Positions 16,758 through 25,731 of a stretch of 64,000 nucleotides of DNA are shown in pieces; positions within the stretch are counted from its first letter, which is position 1, and each line of letters begins with the position of its first letter. The DNA is from Paenarthrobacter nicotinovorans. GTDB lineage: Bacteria > Actinomycetota > Actinomycetes > Actinomycetales > Micrococcaceae. The position numbers were made by a program, and so were the translations under genes. Where the stretch lies: assembly GCF_007670255.1 (NCBI RefSeq), contig NZ_SZVS01000013.1, positions 1 to 64,000 on the forward strand, written 5' to 3'. A model generated the notes under the pieces. The model made no database searches. It worked only from the letters and a program-made list of their open reading frames with translations, and was not told the origin of the DNA.

Positions 16758-17786
16758 TTAGCGGCACTCCTCGCACAGGCCGTTGGTGAGCAGGTTCGGC
16801 CGGAATTTCAAGAAGCAGCTGCCGGCGCACAGGATCAGCTCGTCAGTCTGGCGGTCGCAGCGGCACCCGCAATTCGGGCAGGGCACTTGGTTGCACTTCG
16901 GGCAGGGGTACCCGCGGACCGTCCGTGTCAGGCCGCAGCAGCTGACCTCTTGTTCGAGTCGCTGATCGAATTCGCGGTGAGCGTTGGGGTGGAACTTCTC
17001 GGCACCCCACAGGTCGGTGTCGGCCATCACTACAATCCAGCGGCCGTCTGCCTCGACAGCGTCGAGGTAGAAGTCGACTTGTCCGCCCCAAGGCATCGCC
17101 CAGAAGCTGCGCTGCCGAATAGAGCCTCCCGTGCGTATGGCCCGGAGGGGGTGGCCAGGCGGGACAACCTGACCAGGCCACGGGTAGATCTTCGGCCAGC
17201 CCTTCTCTGGATCTGGACGGACGCTCGCGTAGCGCACTACGGTCGAGTTGGGATCGGGGTCGGATTCGATGATCAGCACTGCGCCGAGTCCGGGAAGCCT
17301 CGAGGCCAGAGCGATGGCACATGCCGGCATGCTGGCGTTACTTCGTTCATAGAGGGCTAGGACGTGCCGGGCCTGAACCTGGGCGCCCCCCAGAATGTGG
17401 TCGATGTCGGATTCGGCAAGCAGGAGCCGTTGGGCAATGCGGTCGCAGATCGTTTCGAGTTCCCGGTTCGGGTCAGTTTGCTCGACGAGCCAGTCATAAA
17501 CAGCAGGGGTGTGGTCAATTAGCCAATGGCCGAGTTCATGGGCCAAGGTGAAGTTCTCCCGTCGGCTCCAGGGAGTCGGCGCATAGAGAATTACCCCGTC
17601 CTTGAGGAAGGAGACCCCGTCGCATGCTCCGCCATCGCCGCGTTTTTCGCTGAGGTGCTCGGCGTGCCCGACTTTCAGGCCGAGACCGTCGCGAAGAGCC
17701 GCTTTCGGATCGGTGGCGAAATCCATGCGAACCTTATGGTTAAGTCCTTCCAGCGCTGCTTCTACGCACTCTTCAAGCGTCTTCAT
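16758..17786 (-). CDS. ImmA/IrrE-type metallopeptidase with C-terminal zinc ribbons
   Basis: 342 residues from ATG 17786, which overlaps the upstream gene by 14 bases. The zinc peptidase motif 'LAHELGHWLID' is near residue 80, with downstream acidic residues in 'RELETICDRIAQRLL'. The C-terminal ~60 residues carry eight or more cysteines in CPxC-type pairs, indicating one or two zinc ribbons that may bind DNA or the partner proteins. ImmA-type peptidases cleave repressors to switch on mobile elements or stress genes. Here the upstream HTH-like protein or sigma factor is the natural substrate, by analogy only. Confidence 0.78.
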   Translation of the reverse strand: MKTLEECVEAALEGLNHKVRMDFATDPKAALRDGLGLKVGHAEHLSEKRGDGGACDGVSFLKDGVILYAPTPWSRRENFTLAHELGHWLIDHTPAVYDWLVEQTDPNRELETICDRIAQRLLLAESDIDHILGGAQVQARHVLALYERSNASMPACAIALASRLPGLGAVLIIESDPDPNSTVVRYASVRPDPEKGWPKIYPWPGQVVPPGHPLRAIRTGGSIRQRSFWAMPWGGQVDFYLDAVEADGRWIVVMADTDLWGAEKFHPNAHREFDQRLEQEVSCCGLTRTVRGYPCPKCNQVPCPNCGCRCDRQTDELILCAGSCFLKFRPNLLTNGLCEECR

Positions 17787-18441
17787 CTGTCTCCAGCGCA
17801 TGAATGAGTGACTCCAGGGAGGCCAGCATCTGCTCCTTATCGGGCATGTCTCCACGATGAACTGTGGCAAGCATCCGTGACTTCATGGCCGATTCCGCCA
17901 TGTGAGCCGAGATTCTCTGTACCTTGGCAAACCGCTGAACGAGCTCGCGGAAGAGCTGTGTTGCGGCAACCTCCTCGACCACTCCGAGGAGCGTGGTCCG
18001 CTGTTGCAGCGGCTGAGCAACAAGACGTTCCGGGTCGATGCGCACCTCCTCTGCGATCGCCTTGATCAGCGCTGGAGGAACGTCTGGAGCGGGACGTGTT
18101 TGCCAACGGAAGATATCGGACGGGTCCACCTTCCACCCCCGGGCATTCAGCCGGGCCGCCAGAGCGGTGGGCTTGACGCGGCTAGCCTGGCAGGCTCGTG
18201 CAAGTGCCTTCGAGTCGAGTTGGAAGTTGGGATCTGGAACCACGCCCAGGATTGCAGCCACCGGATCATTCTCAAGCGGAGGCGCAGTATGTGCCGCCTC
18301 CCACACCAGGTCTGCGGCATTAAGCATCTTCAGAACTTCCTCGCGTCGGTCGCTGTCGAATTGCGCAAGCATCTGCTCACGCTGCGGGCCTGGCGGTTCC
18401 TCCAGCAGTCGTTCCAAGAGCTGGTCGGTCTCCTCGTTCAT
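17773..18441 (-). CDS. helix-turn-helix-like regulator in the ubiquitin-like operon
   Basis: 222 residues from ATG 18441 with AAGGAGG upstream, overlapping the sigma gene by ATGA. The N-terminal ~45 residues are acidic and helical, like an anti-sigma or zinc-finger-free regulator arm. Residues ~85-130 (ALARACQASRVKPTALAARLNARG, then 'DPSDIFRWQTRP') resemble a helix-turn-helix, and the remainder is helical. Positioned between a sigma factor and an ImmA peptidase, it may hold the sigma factor or repress the operon until cut. No family was recognised beyond this. Confidence 0.5.
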   Translation of the reverse strand: MNEETDQLLERLLEEPPGPQREQMLAQFDSDRREEVLKMLNAADLVWEAAHTAPPLENDPVAAILGVVPDPNFQLDSKALARACQASRVKPTALAARLNARGWKVDPSDIFRWQTRPAPDVPPALIKAIAEEVRIDPERLVAQPLQQRTTLLGVVEEVAATQLFRELVQRFAKVQRISAHMAESAMKSRMLATVHRGDMPDKEQMLASLESLIHALETDEDA

Positions 18442-19034
18442 AGTTCCACCTCCTTGGCCTCTAAGAGGCTTGTCAATTTCTTTCTCGCCTTCGACGCGAT
18501 TTGCCGGACCCGCGAGCTCGACACGCCGAGCTCGTCGGCGACCTGTTGGGATGTTCTTTCCAGCCCTGTGCACTGCCACAGCACATAGGCCGCCTGAGGA
18601 TCCCAGATTTCCATCTCGGCCATTGCGTCGCGCACTGACTGCACGGTCTGCTGACGGCCGATTTGTTCCACGACCTCGGAGGCCGGGTCGTCTTCGAATT
18701 CGTTGCCGCCTAGGCGGTCGCCTTCAAGCGGTGTGGCTTCGGCGAGCTGGAGTTGCTCGCGACGGTGCGCGGCGGACTTCCACAAGTCCCGAATCTTGTT
18801 CTGGACCGCGCGGACCAGGTAAGCCTCCCAGTTCCGGATGTGGCCGGGCGGATTATTGAGGATTGAGACCATCACCTCGCCTATCACGTCGTCCGCCTGG
18901 TTGTCGCCGTCGGTGCGCAGCATGGCGTAGGCGACGCGGTACATCACATCGCGGTGTTCCAGGTATATCGCACCGATGTCCTGTGGGACGGTGGATACCT
19001 CCGCCTCCGAAACCACGTCTTGTTGTGGGTCCAT
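18438..19034 (-). CDS. sigma-70 family (ECF-like) RNA polymerase sigma factor
   Basis: 198 residues. Region 2 is visible at about 25-95 ('YLEHRDVMYRVAYAMLR' ... 'DDVIGEVMVSIL' ... 'NWEAYLVRAVQNKIRDLWK') and region 4 at about 135-190, with the DNA-binding helix 'TSQQVADELGVSSSRVRQIASKARKKL'. An acidic linker separates them. It is the first gene of the ubiquitin-like operon, so it most likely drives that operon and perhaps others. Its own -35/-10 targets are not evident in the 288 bases upstream. Confidence 0.75.
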   Translation of the reverse strand: MDPQQDVVSEAEVSTVPQDIGAIYLEHRDVMYRVAYAMLRTDGDNQADDVIGEVMVSILNNPPGHIRNWEAYLVRAVQNKIRDLWKSAAHRREQLQLAEATPLEGDRLGGNEFEDDPASEVVEQIGRQQTVQSVRDAMAEMEIWDPQAAYVLWQCTGLERTSQQVADELGVSSSRVRQIASKARKKLTSLLEAKEVEL

Positions 19035-19322
19035 GCTCCCCGCCGCTAGGTCAGATTTCCACGAAATGAAGCCTATTCAGAATGCTACTTGTGTGAGGTA
19101 GTCGAGGTTGCAACGTCATGTGTTAGCAGAGGGCTGAATCTTCTTTGTCGTCATGGCGCGTTGGGGCAGGTCAGAGCGGTAGGCAGCATCCCCGTTCCGG
19201 ACAAGCTGCCCGGAAGAATGGCGCTAGGGACCACTGGTGGTGGTCGATGGCGCCCGCCTTTCCCTGTGGCCCCGGCAAAGGAACGACCGCGGCCAGTAAG
19301 ATGCTCGGCCGCATTTCGGCCT

Positions 19323-19805
19323 TCAGCCCAGTGCGGATAGCGCAATGGATCCCGCCGCGCCGATGACGAGGCACGGGCCAAGCGGGATGGCGGTAGTCAA
19401 CGTGGCCTTGTTTCTGGCGAGCAAGACGACGGCCGCTGCGGCACCGACCAGGAATGCTAGTGCAATGCCCCAGAACAGCAGGCTCCAGTGAATGTAACCA
19501 AGGAACATTCCCAGAAAGCCGGCGAGCTTGACGTCGCCGAAGCCGAGGTGTCCGGGCCGGATGGCCCCGATTAGGTAGAAGAGAACCCATAGGGCGGCCA
19601 TGCCGGCAACCGCACCCAGGAAGGCTGTCCAGCGGCCGGAGGAGGCGCTGGCTAGGCAGAGAAGGGCCAGACCTGCCGGGTAGGCGGGAAGGAGGACTTT
19701 GTCAGGTATCCGCTTCTCACAAAGATCCGTGATGGAGACCCAGACGCCGACGGCAGCGGCGCCCACAAAGGCCACTGTGAGCGCGGTTGCAGTCAGCCAG
19801 TCCAT
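19323..19805 (-). CDS. tadV: A24 prepilin peptidase (TadV/CpaA type)
   Basis: 160 residues from ATG 19805 with GAGGAG upstream. Five to six hydrophobic segments span the protein. The two catalytic aspartates of type IV prepilin peptidases are in place: 'SITDLCEKRIPDKV' near residue 24-37 and 'GFGDVKLAGFLG' near 95. The enzyme sits in the membrane and cuts the leader of Flp and TadE-type prepilins. It is the last gene of the Tad operon. Confidence 0.85.
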   Translation of the reverse strand: MDWLTATALTVAFVGAAAVGVWVSITDLCEKRIPDKVLLPAYPAGLALLCLASASSGRWTAFLGAVAGMAALWVLFYLIGAIRPGHLGFGDVKLAGFLGMFLGYIHWSLLFWGIALAFLVGAAAAVVLLARNKATLTTAIPLGPCLVIGAAGSIALSALG

Positions 19806-19816
19806 GGGACTCCTCG

Positions 19817-20779
19817 TTACTTGATGATCGTCTGGATCTCGCCGATGCGGATCTGAGTCTGGGACGTGGCCTGCAGCGGGATCTGGCCACTCTGCCCGGC
19901 ACCGGACCAATCGACCGTCCATTGGCTATTGGCCGTTACTGTGTAGGCATCACCAGGCTGACCGGCGGATTGCTTGTTGTAGCGGTAGCCGCAATCGGGA
20001 GAAGGGTCCACTGTGTGGTTCCAAGGTGTTCCTGGGCCGGCACACGTGACGGTGTTTCCATCACCCATGCCCCAGCTGATCTGGGTGACTTTGGCCGTCG
20101 CGGTGACGGTCACTCCACCCAGTGTGGCTGTTTCCGTGTAGGGGCCGTATGTCAGGGGCTGCGGGTTGTTCACCCATAGCCAGACCGGCAGACCCACGGT
20201 GCCGGCATAGCCAGGCGCATCATGGGGAACGATGCCGATCTCGATGCCTTTGAGCCTGAAGGTCTTCACCAGGGCGGCTGCTGCCTGGGCGGGGGTGTAG
20301 CGGTTGAAGCCCGGCGGAGGGGTATCGAGCCAGAAGCTGACTCGAACCTTTGGTGTGCAGCCAAGAACAGGATCGACAGGGGGTAGGCAGTCATCCCAGG
20401 ACTTGCAGACATACCGGGCACCGACTGATCCGTCCTTCCCAGCAGGCGCAGTCCCCTGAGGCTCCTGGAGACCGAGATAGCAATTCTTCGGCGCGTACCA
20501 AGGGTTGCCGTTCTCGGAGCAAGGCACTTCGACATCCTTGGTCCCGTCACCAGACTTCGTACTGCATGTAGACGGCCCAGGTGTGAAGCTGCCTGGCGCA
20601 GTAGCATTGCCATTTCCGTTACCACCCCCGCCACCAGGCTGGTTAACGGAGATGTCGCAGATGGGGGAAGTGGGGTCACAGGACACTCCATCTGCCTGCG
20701 CCGGGCTACCTCCGAAGGTGACCAGCGCGGTGACTGTGATGAAGAGTGCCACGAGGCAGCGGCCAATGCGGTTTAGCAT
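19817..20779 (-). CDS. secreted protein of the Tad locus
   Basis: 320 residues with a signal peptide (hydrophobic core at 8-25, cleavage near PAQA-DG), a Gly/Asn-rich linker around 50-65 and several Cys residues in the mature part that could form disulphides. Start and upstream stop overlap. Similar secreted proteins of unknown role are common beside actinobacterial Tad genes, so it may be a pilus-associated surface protein. No enzyme motif is seen. Confidence 0.6.
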   Translation of the reverse strand: MLNRIGRCLVALFITVTALVTFGGSPAQADGVSCDPTSPICDISVNQPGGGGGNGNGNATAPGSFTPGPSTCSTKSGDGTKDVEVPCSENGNPWYAPKNCYLGLQEPQGTAPAGKDGSVGARYVCKSWDDCLPPVDPVLGCTPKVRVSFWLDTPPPGFNRYTPAQAAAALVKTFRLKGIEIGIVPHDAPGYAGTVGLPVWLWVNNPQPLTYGPYTETATLGGVTVTATAKVTQISWGMGDGNTVTCAGPGTPWNHTVDPSPDCGYRYNKQSAGQPGDAYTVTANSQWTVDWSGAGQSGQIPLQATSQTQIRIGEIQTIIK

Positions 20780-21408
20780 GCGACTGGAGCCCCCGACGTA
20801 TCAACAACCTTCCACGTTTTGTCGGCGGGGTTGTAGCCGACGGTCACGTTCACTACACGGCGAGGAAGATTGTCCTTATCGGGAACCGCATTCCCACTGC
20901 CGTCGAGGAACTTGGCCGTTGAGATATCTACGCACGTATTGAGGATGACTTCCCCGAACCGCACTGCCGTACCGTTTTGCTGGGCGAGATCTGATGCCGT
21001 GCTCTGGTCATGGCTCACAGTGACGTTGTAGAAACCGATCATCTTGAACTGCTGCGTTGCATAGTTCTTGGCTTGGGCGTTGGCGACCTCCAGGGCCCTG
21101 TCGGTAGCGAAGGGTGCGATGCGTTGAGGGTTTGCACCGCTTTCCTGGGCGATGATGTTGCCCATTTTGAAATAGGCGATCGCGGCTTGGCCGGCTGTCT
21201 CAATGGCTTGTTCTGAGCTCGCGGGTGCGTTGCTGGTGACCGGTGTGGGAGGAGCCACGGTGCTAGGGGTTGGCGTGGGGCTGGTGCTGGCCGTGGTGGT
21301 GCCTGTTGTTGATGTGGTGGGGTTCGGCTTGGGGTCCGTGGTGCAGGCGCTGAGCGCGGTCAGGGCGATGATGGCCAGTACTGCGCTTGCTGTCTTCGTC
21401 TTCATCAT
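20773..21408 (-). CDS. lipoprotein of the Tad locus
   Basis: 211 residues from ATG 21408 with GAGGGAGA upstream; an in-frame start at 21453 is less likely. The N-terminus is a lipoprotein signal with lipobox 'LTALSAC', followed by a Thr/Ser/Pro-rich wall-spanning stretch of ~45 residues and a compact C-terminal domain of mixed strands and helices. It overlaps the next gene by a few bases. It is probably exposed on the outside of the membrane as an assembly or anchoring factor. Confidence 0.62.
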   Translation of the reverse strand: MMKTKTASAVLAIIALTALSACTTDPKPNPTTSTTGTTTASTSPTPTPSTVAPPTPVTSNAPASSEQAIETAGQAAIAYFKMGNIIAQESGANPQRIAPFATDRALEVANAQAKNYATQQFKMIGFYNVTVSHDQSTASDLAQQNGTAVRFGEVILNTCVDISTAKFLDGSGNAVPDKDNLPRRVVNVTVGYNPADKTWKVVDTSGAPVAC

Positions 21409-21453
21409 GGGGTCTCCCTCGTCGTTTTCGTTCGTAGCAGGTAGCTGTGACAC

Positions 21454-24400
21454 TCAGGCGAGCCGGAGTGCGGTGATCAGGTCTTTGGTTTCGCGGTCGG
21501 GTTCGGCGTCTTCGTCGGCTGAGGAAAGCAGGGTTGTGAGCTGGTTGACGAGGGCTGAGGCCTTCTTGGTGTCGCCGGTGGCCGCTGCAACACGGAGTGC
21601 TTTCCGGTGGAGCTCTTCGTTGTAGGGCTCGGCTTTGATGCCGGCTGCTGCTGCCTTGGCAGCTGTGTCGAAGTCACTGGCATTGAAGGCCCGTTCCCAG
21701 AGGACGGTGGCTGCATCGGCGATGGTGGCGGACATTTTCATTTTGAGGAGATGGGACCACCCGTAGCCGCGGCCCGGGTCATTGAAGGGTTCTGCTTTGA
21801 CCAGGGCAAGGGCCTTTGCCAGGTTCTCTGTGGAAACGGCGGCGGGTGCACCTGGTACGAGTGCTTTCCAGTGGTGCCAGTCGGTCTTGACGTCTTCGTG
21901 CAGGTTGTAGACATCGACGCCCGGGACGACCTTCGGGAACCATTCGGTGTCCGGGTCGGCTTTGCCGATTAGACGCCGTGCGCGGGAGCAGGCTGAGTTC
22001 CTGGTCTGGAACTTCTCTTCGGGGCTGGTCCCTGGCCACATGGCGGCGTGGAAGGTCCGGAAGTCGACGCCCGGGTGCAGTGCCAGGTAAGCGATGATTT
22101 CGACGGAGCGTGAATGGTGGGATCCACCGGTGCTGCGCTCCCCTGCTGCGTTGTGGAGGCGTACGGGGCCCAGCAGGGTGATGAACGGTGCCTCATTGTT
22201 GAAAGCGGCCAGCGGATCCGGTTCCGGTTCGGAGGGCACTTCAGCGAGCTGGTTGACGAGGGCTGAAGCATCGTCGGGGACGGTGACTTCCTCGACCTGT
22301 TCGGCTTTGGCGGCCGGGGCTTTGTCGGCGGTTCGCATGGCTGCCACGATCCGGGCGTATTCCTCATCGGAGATGACCTGGGGCATGAGCTGGATGCCGT
22401 CGGGGGCCAGGGTTGCGGCTTCACGGCTGTGGAGTTTGAGTTCCCAGGGCCCGCTGATGTGGCTGCCGGAGACGGCGGCGATCCCGACGCGGGGGACTTG
22501 TTTGACGAGCTCGGCGAGCTGCTCGCGGACTTCCGGGCTGGGTTCTTCTGCCAGTACGACGATTTCCGGGATCCAGTTTTCGCTGTAGGTGCCGAGGCTG
22601 CGGGCGTGGGAGAGGTCTTCTGCACCGACGGTCTTAAGCAGTTCGTCGAGTTGCCGGGCGCGGCCTTGAAGGTCGGCCACGAGCTCGTCGAGGTCCTCCA
22701 GGTGGCGGATCCGGCCGGTGTCCATGACGTCGGGCAGCTGCCGGTCGCAGCCGACCATGGTGACTTGCAGGTCATCGGCCCAGGGGCTGACTGCGAGTTC
22801 GATGGCCATTGCCATCATGGCTCCGCGGGTGAGTTCCTCGTCGCCGGTGACGGTCATGGCGGCGATGGATTCAAGGTCGGCCAGCAGGAGACCGCCGTTG
22901 TTGTCCCGGCCGAGGGTGACCAGGGCAGGGTAAGGGGCGCTGTGCGGGGTGAGGAGGTCGGGGACCTCTGCGGCGGCGATCTTCCAGGCGGTGTTGTCCG
23001 TGGCGATGGAGATGAAGGGGGCGGGGAGTTCCTGGGCGGTGTTCAGATACAGCTCAATGGAATCATTGGCCAGGCGTGCGGCGAAGAGGCTGGGGAGCCG
23101 GCGCTCGGTCTGCGCAGCCCATGAGGCGAGCCAGCGCAGGGCCTGGTCCACGGCGGAGCGGAGGTCGGTTGCCTCGACGGCGACGAGTTCCTGCTCGGTG
23201 ACGAATTCATCGCTGCCCGGCACGGGAATGGCTTGTCCGGGCTTCCGGGACCGGCTCTGGCGGAACCGCTTCAGGCCGAGGGTGGCAAGGATCCCGGCGG
23301 CAAGGATGCCAAGGATGCCACCGGTGGTTGCCAGCAGGCTCAGATCTTCGCCGGACTCCGTTTCGTCGGCGGCTTCCGGAACCGCGGCTGTTGCCGCTTC
23401 CGGGGCGGGGCTGGTGGTGAAGCGTGCAGGTGCCGGCGGGGTTTCTGCTGGTGGTGCTGCGGGTGCCTGGGCTGCGGCCGGTGCGGGGGTTTCCTTGACC
23501 GGTGTTGCAGGAGCTGGAGGTTCCGTGATGGCCGGGGCGATGGTTTCTGCGGCGGGAGCGGGGGTAGCCGGGGTTACAGCTACGGGGGCTGGGGCCGTCG
23601 CCGCAGCGGCGGCGGGAATGGCCAGGGTCCAGCCGGGAAGGAGCAGGTCCGGATCGGTGAGCTTCGCTCCCCCGGGCTGTTCGATGTCTGTGGAGGCGTT
23701 GAAGATCTCCATGTACCGGTCTGCATTGCCGAGTTTGGCCTGGGCGAGCGCGGCGAGGGTTTCGCCTTCCTGGACGACGTGGTTGCCGGCGGCCGCGGGA
23801 GCTTGGGTTTCCGGAAGGTTGAGGATCCAGCCTGGGCGGATCACGCCGTCGTAGCCGAGGGACATACCATCGGGCTGGGTGATGCTGCGGCTGAGGTCGG
23901 AGATCTCCGTGTATCGGAGGCCGTCTCCGAGATGTGTCTCGGCCAGGGACCACAGGGTGTCGCCGGCCTTTACTGTGACCTGGGCATGCCGGACAGCCGC
24001 CGGGGCTTCGTGCTGGACCGGTGTTGTGGTTTCGGCGTGGAGCGCGGCGGTAATGGTGGTGGGTGCAGCTGCAGGTGGTTTCTGGGCCGCCATGGCCGGG
24101 GAGGCGGTGCTGACGGCGGCGAACATGAGGAGGATGGCGCCGATGAGGGCGGCCGCGGTCTGCTGCTGCAGCCCGAAGCCTGGAAGACGGACCGCCGGGG
24201 CCCGGCGGATGAGGGCGCCTGCCTCGAGGATGAAGCTGAGGGCAAAGCTGGCCCACAGGATCCACGCGATGCAGGGAAGGATTGTTCCGGTGAGGTACCG
24301 GCCGCCGTAGTCAGGCACGCTCAGGGCATCGCCGAGGTTGAGCAGACCGGCGAAGGGGTTGCCGGCGATCAGGATTAGGCCGGCGGGGATGCCGATGAGG

Positions 24401-24456
24401 ATGATGGCCGTCGCGGCCAGGGCGGCGGTGCCGGTGAGAGTTTTCTTGAGTGACAT
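21454..24456 (-). CDS. membrane protein with LysM pairs and a cytoplasmic BTAD-type regulator domain
   Basis: 1000 residues. In order: two N-terminal membrane segments; two LysM-type repeats (around 160-215 and 230-285: 'VKAGDTLWSLAETHLG', 'VQEGETLAALAQAKLG') that should bind peptidoglycan; a Pro/Ala-rich stretch; a third membrane segment near 375-395; then a large cytoplasmic part. From about 745 it has an OmpR-like winged helix ('GGSHHSRSVEIIAYLALHPG') followed by a bacterial transcriptional activator (BTAD) repeat domain. This couples wall sensing to transcription or assembly. Proteins of this type are recurrent in actinobacterial Tad loci. Confidence 0.7.
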   Translation of the reverse strand: MSLKKTLTGTAALAATAIILIGIPAGLILIAGNPFAGLLNLGDALSVPDYGGRYLTGTILPCIAWILWASFALSFILEAGALIRRAPAVRLPGFGLQQQTAAALIGAILLMFAAVSTASPAMAAQKPPAAAPTTITAALHAETTTPVQHEAPAAVRHAQVTVKAGDTLWSLAETHLGDGLRYTEISDLSRSITQPDGMSLGYDGVIRPGWILNLPETQAPAAAGNHVVQEGETLAALAQAKLGNADRYMEIFNASTDIEQPGGAKLTDPDLLLPGWTLAIPAAAAATAPAPVAVTPATPAPAAETIAPAITEPPAPATPVKETPAPAAAQAPAAPPAETPPAPARFTTSPAPEAATAAVPEAADETESGEDLSLLATTGGILGILAAGILATLGLKRFRQSRSRKPGQAIPVPGSDEFVTEQELVAVEATDLRSAVDQALRWLASWAAQTERRLPSLFAARLANDSIELYLNTAQELPAPFISIATDNTAWKIAAAEVPDLLTPHSAPYPALVTLGRDNNGGLLLADLESIAAMTVTGDEELTRGAMMAMAIELAVSPWADDLQVTMVGCDRQLPDVMDTGRIRHLEDLDELVADLQGRARQLDELLKTVGAEDLSHARSLGTYSENWIPEIVVLAEEPSPEVREQLAELVKQVPRVGIAAVSGSHISGPWELKLHSREAATLAPDGIQLMPQVISDEEYARIVAAMRTADKAPAAKAEQVEEVTVPDDASALVNQLAEVPSEPEPDPLAAFNNEAPFITLLGPVRLHNAAGERSTGGSHHSRSVEIIAYLALHPGVDFRTFHAAMWPGTSPEEKFQTRNSACSRARRLIGKADPDTEWFPKVVPGVDVYNLHEDVKTDWHHWKALVPGAPAAVSTENLAKALALVKAEPFNDPGRGYGWSHLLKMKMSATIADAATVLWERAFNASDFDTAAKAAAAGIKAEPYNEELHRKALRVAAATGDTKKASALVNQLTTLLSSADEDAEPDRETKDLITALRLA
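23858..23868 (+). repeat. dispersed motif copy 5 (AGGGACATACC)
   Basis: The only copy inside the Tad operon, antisense to the LysM/BTAD gene. The coding strand reads Gly-Met-Ser-Leu inside the first LysM repeat. Confidence 0.75.
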
Positions 24457-24464
24457 GGGTCCTC

Positions 24465-24866
24465 CTAGTTCCCGACCCGGTGTTCGGGTTCAACGGTGGC
24501 GGTTCCGGTGACGGTGGCCGGGCCGGGGAAGAAGATGAAGTCGATCTTCTTGGTGGCCGTGACGGTGATGGTGTTTCCGGTGACGCTGACGGTCCCGGTT
24601 GCGCCCTGGGCGCTGAGGTATTGGAGTGCTGCGTTGCGGGCGGCGTACGGGTCGACTGCGGGGCGGTTTCCGTACAGGGTGTCCGGATTGATCCTTCCGG
24701 CGCCGACGCGGGCCGCTTCCCCGGCGATGAATTGTGCGCTTTCCTGGCCGCTGACTTTCCGTCCGCCGTCCACGACGAGCAGGACCGCGGCAAGCACGAC
24801 AACGACCATGACGATGAACGTCAGGGTCGTCTCACCTTGCTCACTGCGAGTGGGCTGGGCGCTCAT
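24465..24866 (-). CDS. TadE/TadG-like minor pilin 3
   Basis: 133 residues. The N-terminus 'RSEQGETTLTFIVMVVVVL' is a class of prepilin-like leader: a Gly then Glu at +5 region and a long hydrophobic helix. The mature part carries strand-rich sequence and no Cys. It ends eight bases before the LysM/BTAD gene. Pseudopilins of this type are processed by the A24 peptidase and assist Flp assembly. Confidence 0.65.
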   Translation of the reverse strand: MSAQPTRSEQGETTLTFIVMVVVVLAAVLLVVDGGRKVSGQESAQFIAGEAARVGAGRINPDTLYGNRPAVDPYAARNAALQYLSAQGATGTVSVTGNTITVTATKKIDFIFFPGPATVTGTATVEPEHRVGN

Positions 24867-24869
24867 TGC

Positions 24870-25313
24870 TCACCTTTCCCGGTAGGGGTCGATGGGGCTG
24901 GTGCCCGATTTGTGGACGGTCGCTGCGCCGGGGAGCCCGGTGAGGATCGTGTCGGAGAAGCTGACGTCGCAGCTGACGTTGACGGTGACGTAGCCGGTCT
25001 GTCCGAGCGGGACCCTGTAGCCGGAGGTGTCGACCTCGACGCGCAGGTTGTTGCAGGGGAGCTTCTGCGCCTGCGCCCAGGCATTGGCCGATTCGAGCCC
25101 CCGGCGGTAGGCATCTTCCGGGGTGCGGGTCAGGGAGGCGTCCCGGGCGGCGTATTGGGCAACCTGGGCGGTGGTGACTGTGGTGTTGTTCCACCGGACA
25201 CCGGCAATGAGCCCGCCGATGATGGCCACGCAGACGGGCGCGAGAATGACGGCTTTGAGTGTTTCGGAGCCCTTCTCGGCGGGTCCGTCCAGATGCCAGA
25301 GCAGCTTCCTCAT
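24870..25313 (-). CDS. TadE-like minor pilin 2
   Basis: 147 residues from ATG 25313, preferred to 25328 because it overlaps the previous stop as ATGA. The leader 'EKGSETLKAVILAPVCVAII' has Gly followed by Glu at +3 and a hydrophobic helix. The mature domain contains three Cys residues, two of which could pair. The gene ends three bases before the third pseudopilin gene. Confidence 0.65.
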   Translation of the reverse strand: MRKLLWHLDGPAEKGSETLKAVILAPVCVAIIGGLIAGVRWNNTTVTTAQVAQYAARDASLTRTPEDAYRRGLESANAWAQAQKLPCNNLRVEVDTSGYRVPLGQTGYVTVNVSCDVSFSDTILTGLPGAATVHKSGTSPIDPYRER

Positions 25314-25705
25314 TGGCGTGGCACCCATCGTTCCACCGGCCCGGAAATGGTCTCGGTCACGGGGATTCCGTTCATCCAGGGGACGAAGGACACGGCCTTT
25401 CCGCTGACCGTCACGGAGGTTGTCTGGGCGTTCCGGGTGATGGACACCTGGTACCCCTGGAGCAGGACATCGGCTCCGGATTGGCGCAGCAGTTCCTGTG
25501 CTCGTGTTTCGCCGCCTGCTGCGGTGCCGGTGGACCGCCGGGATTCGGCGACGGCCGCCGTAGCGGCCTGGTGGGCGAGGTTGGAGGCGTGGGCGACCAG
25601 GGCGAATTGGAGGACCACAAGGAAAAAGCCCAGGATCAAGGGCAGGATGATGATCGACTCCAAGGTCGTCGTTCCTGCTTCTTTGTCGCCAGGCTCTGCT
25701 GTCAC
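25310..25705 (-). CDS. TadE-like minor pilin 1
   Basis: 131 residues. 'EAGTTTLESIIILPLILGFF' near the N-terminus is a textbook TadE start: Gly, then Glu at +5 and a long hydrophobic helix. The C-terminal part is strand-rich. It overlaps the next gene by four bases. It is expected in the membrane as an assembly factor for the Flp fibre. Confidence 0.72.
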   Translation of the reverse strand: MTAEPGDKEAGTTTLESIIILPLILGFFLVVLQFALVAHASNLAHQAATAAVAESRRSTGTAAGGETRAQELLRQSGADVLLQGYQVSITRNAQTTSVTVSGKAVSFVPWMNGIPVTETISGPVERWVPRQ

Positions 25706-25731
25706 GCCGTCTCCCCCCTCCCGGTGGTTCT

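Noticed and set aside
10138..20411. Near copies of the dispersed motif at 10139, 12009 and 20408
   Set aside because: They differ from the decamer at one or two positions and are within what chance allows, so they were not counted among the twelve.
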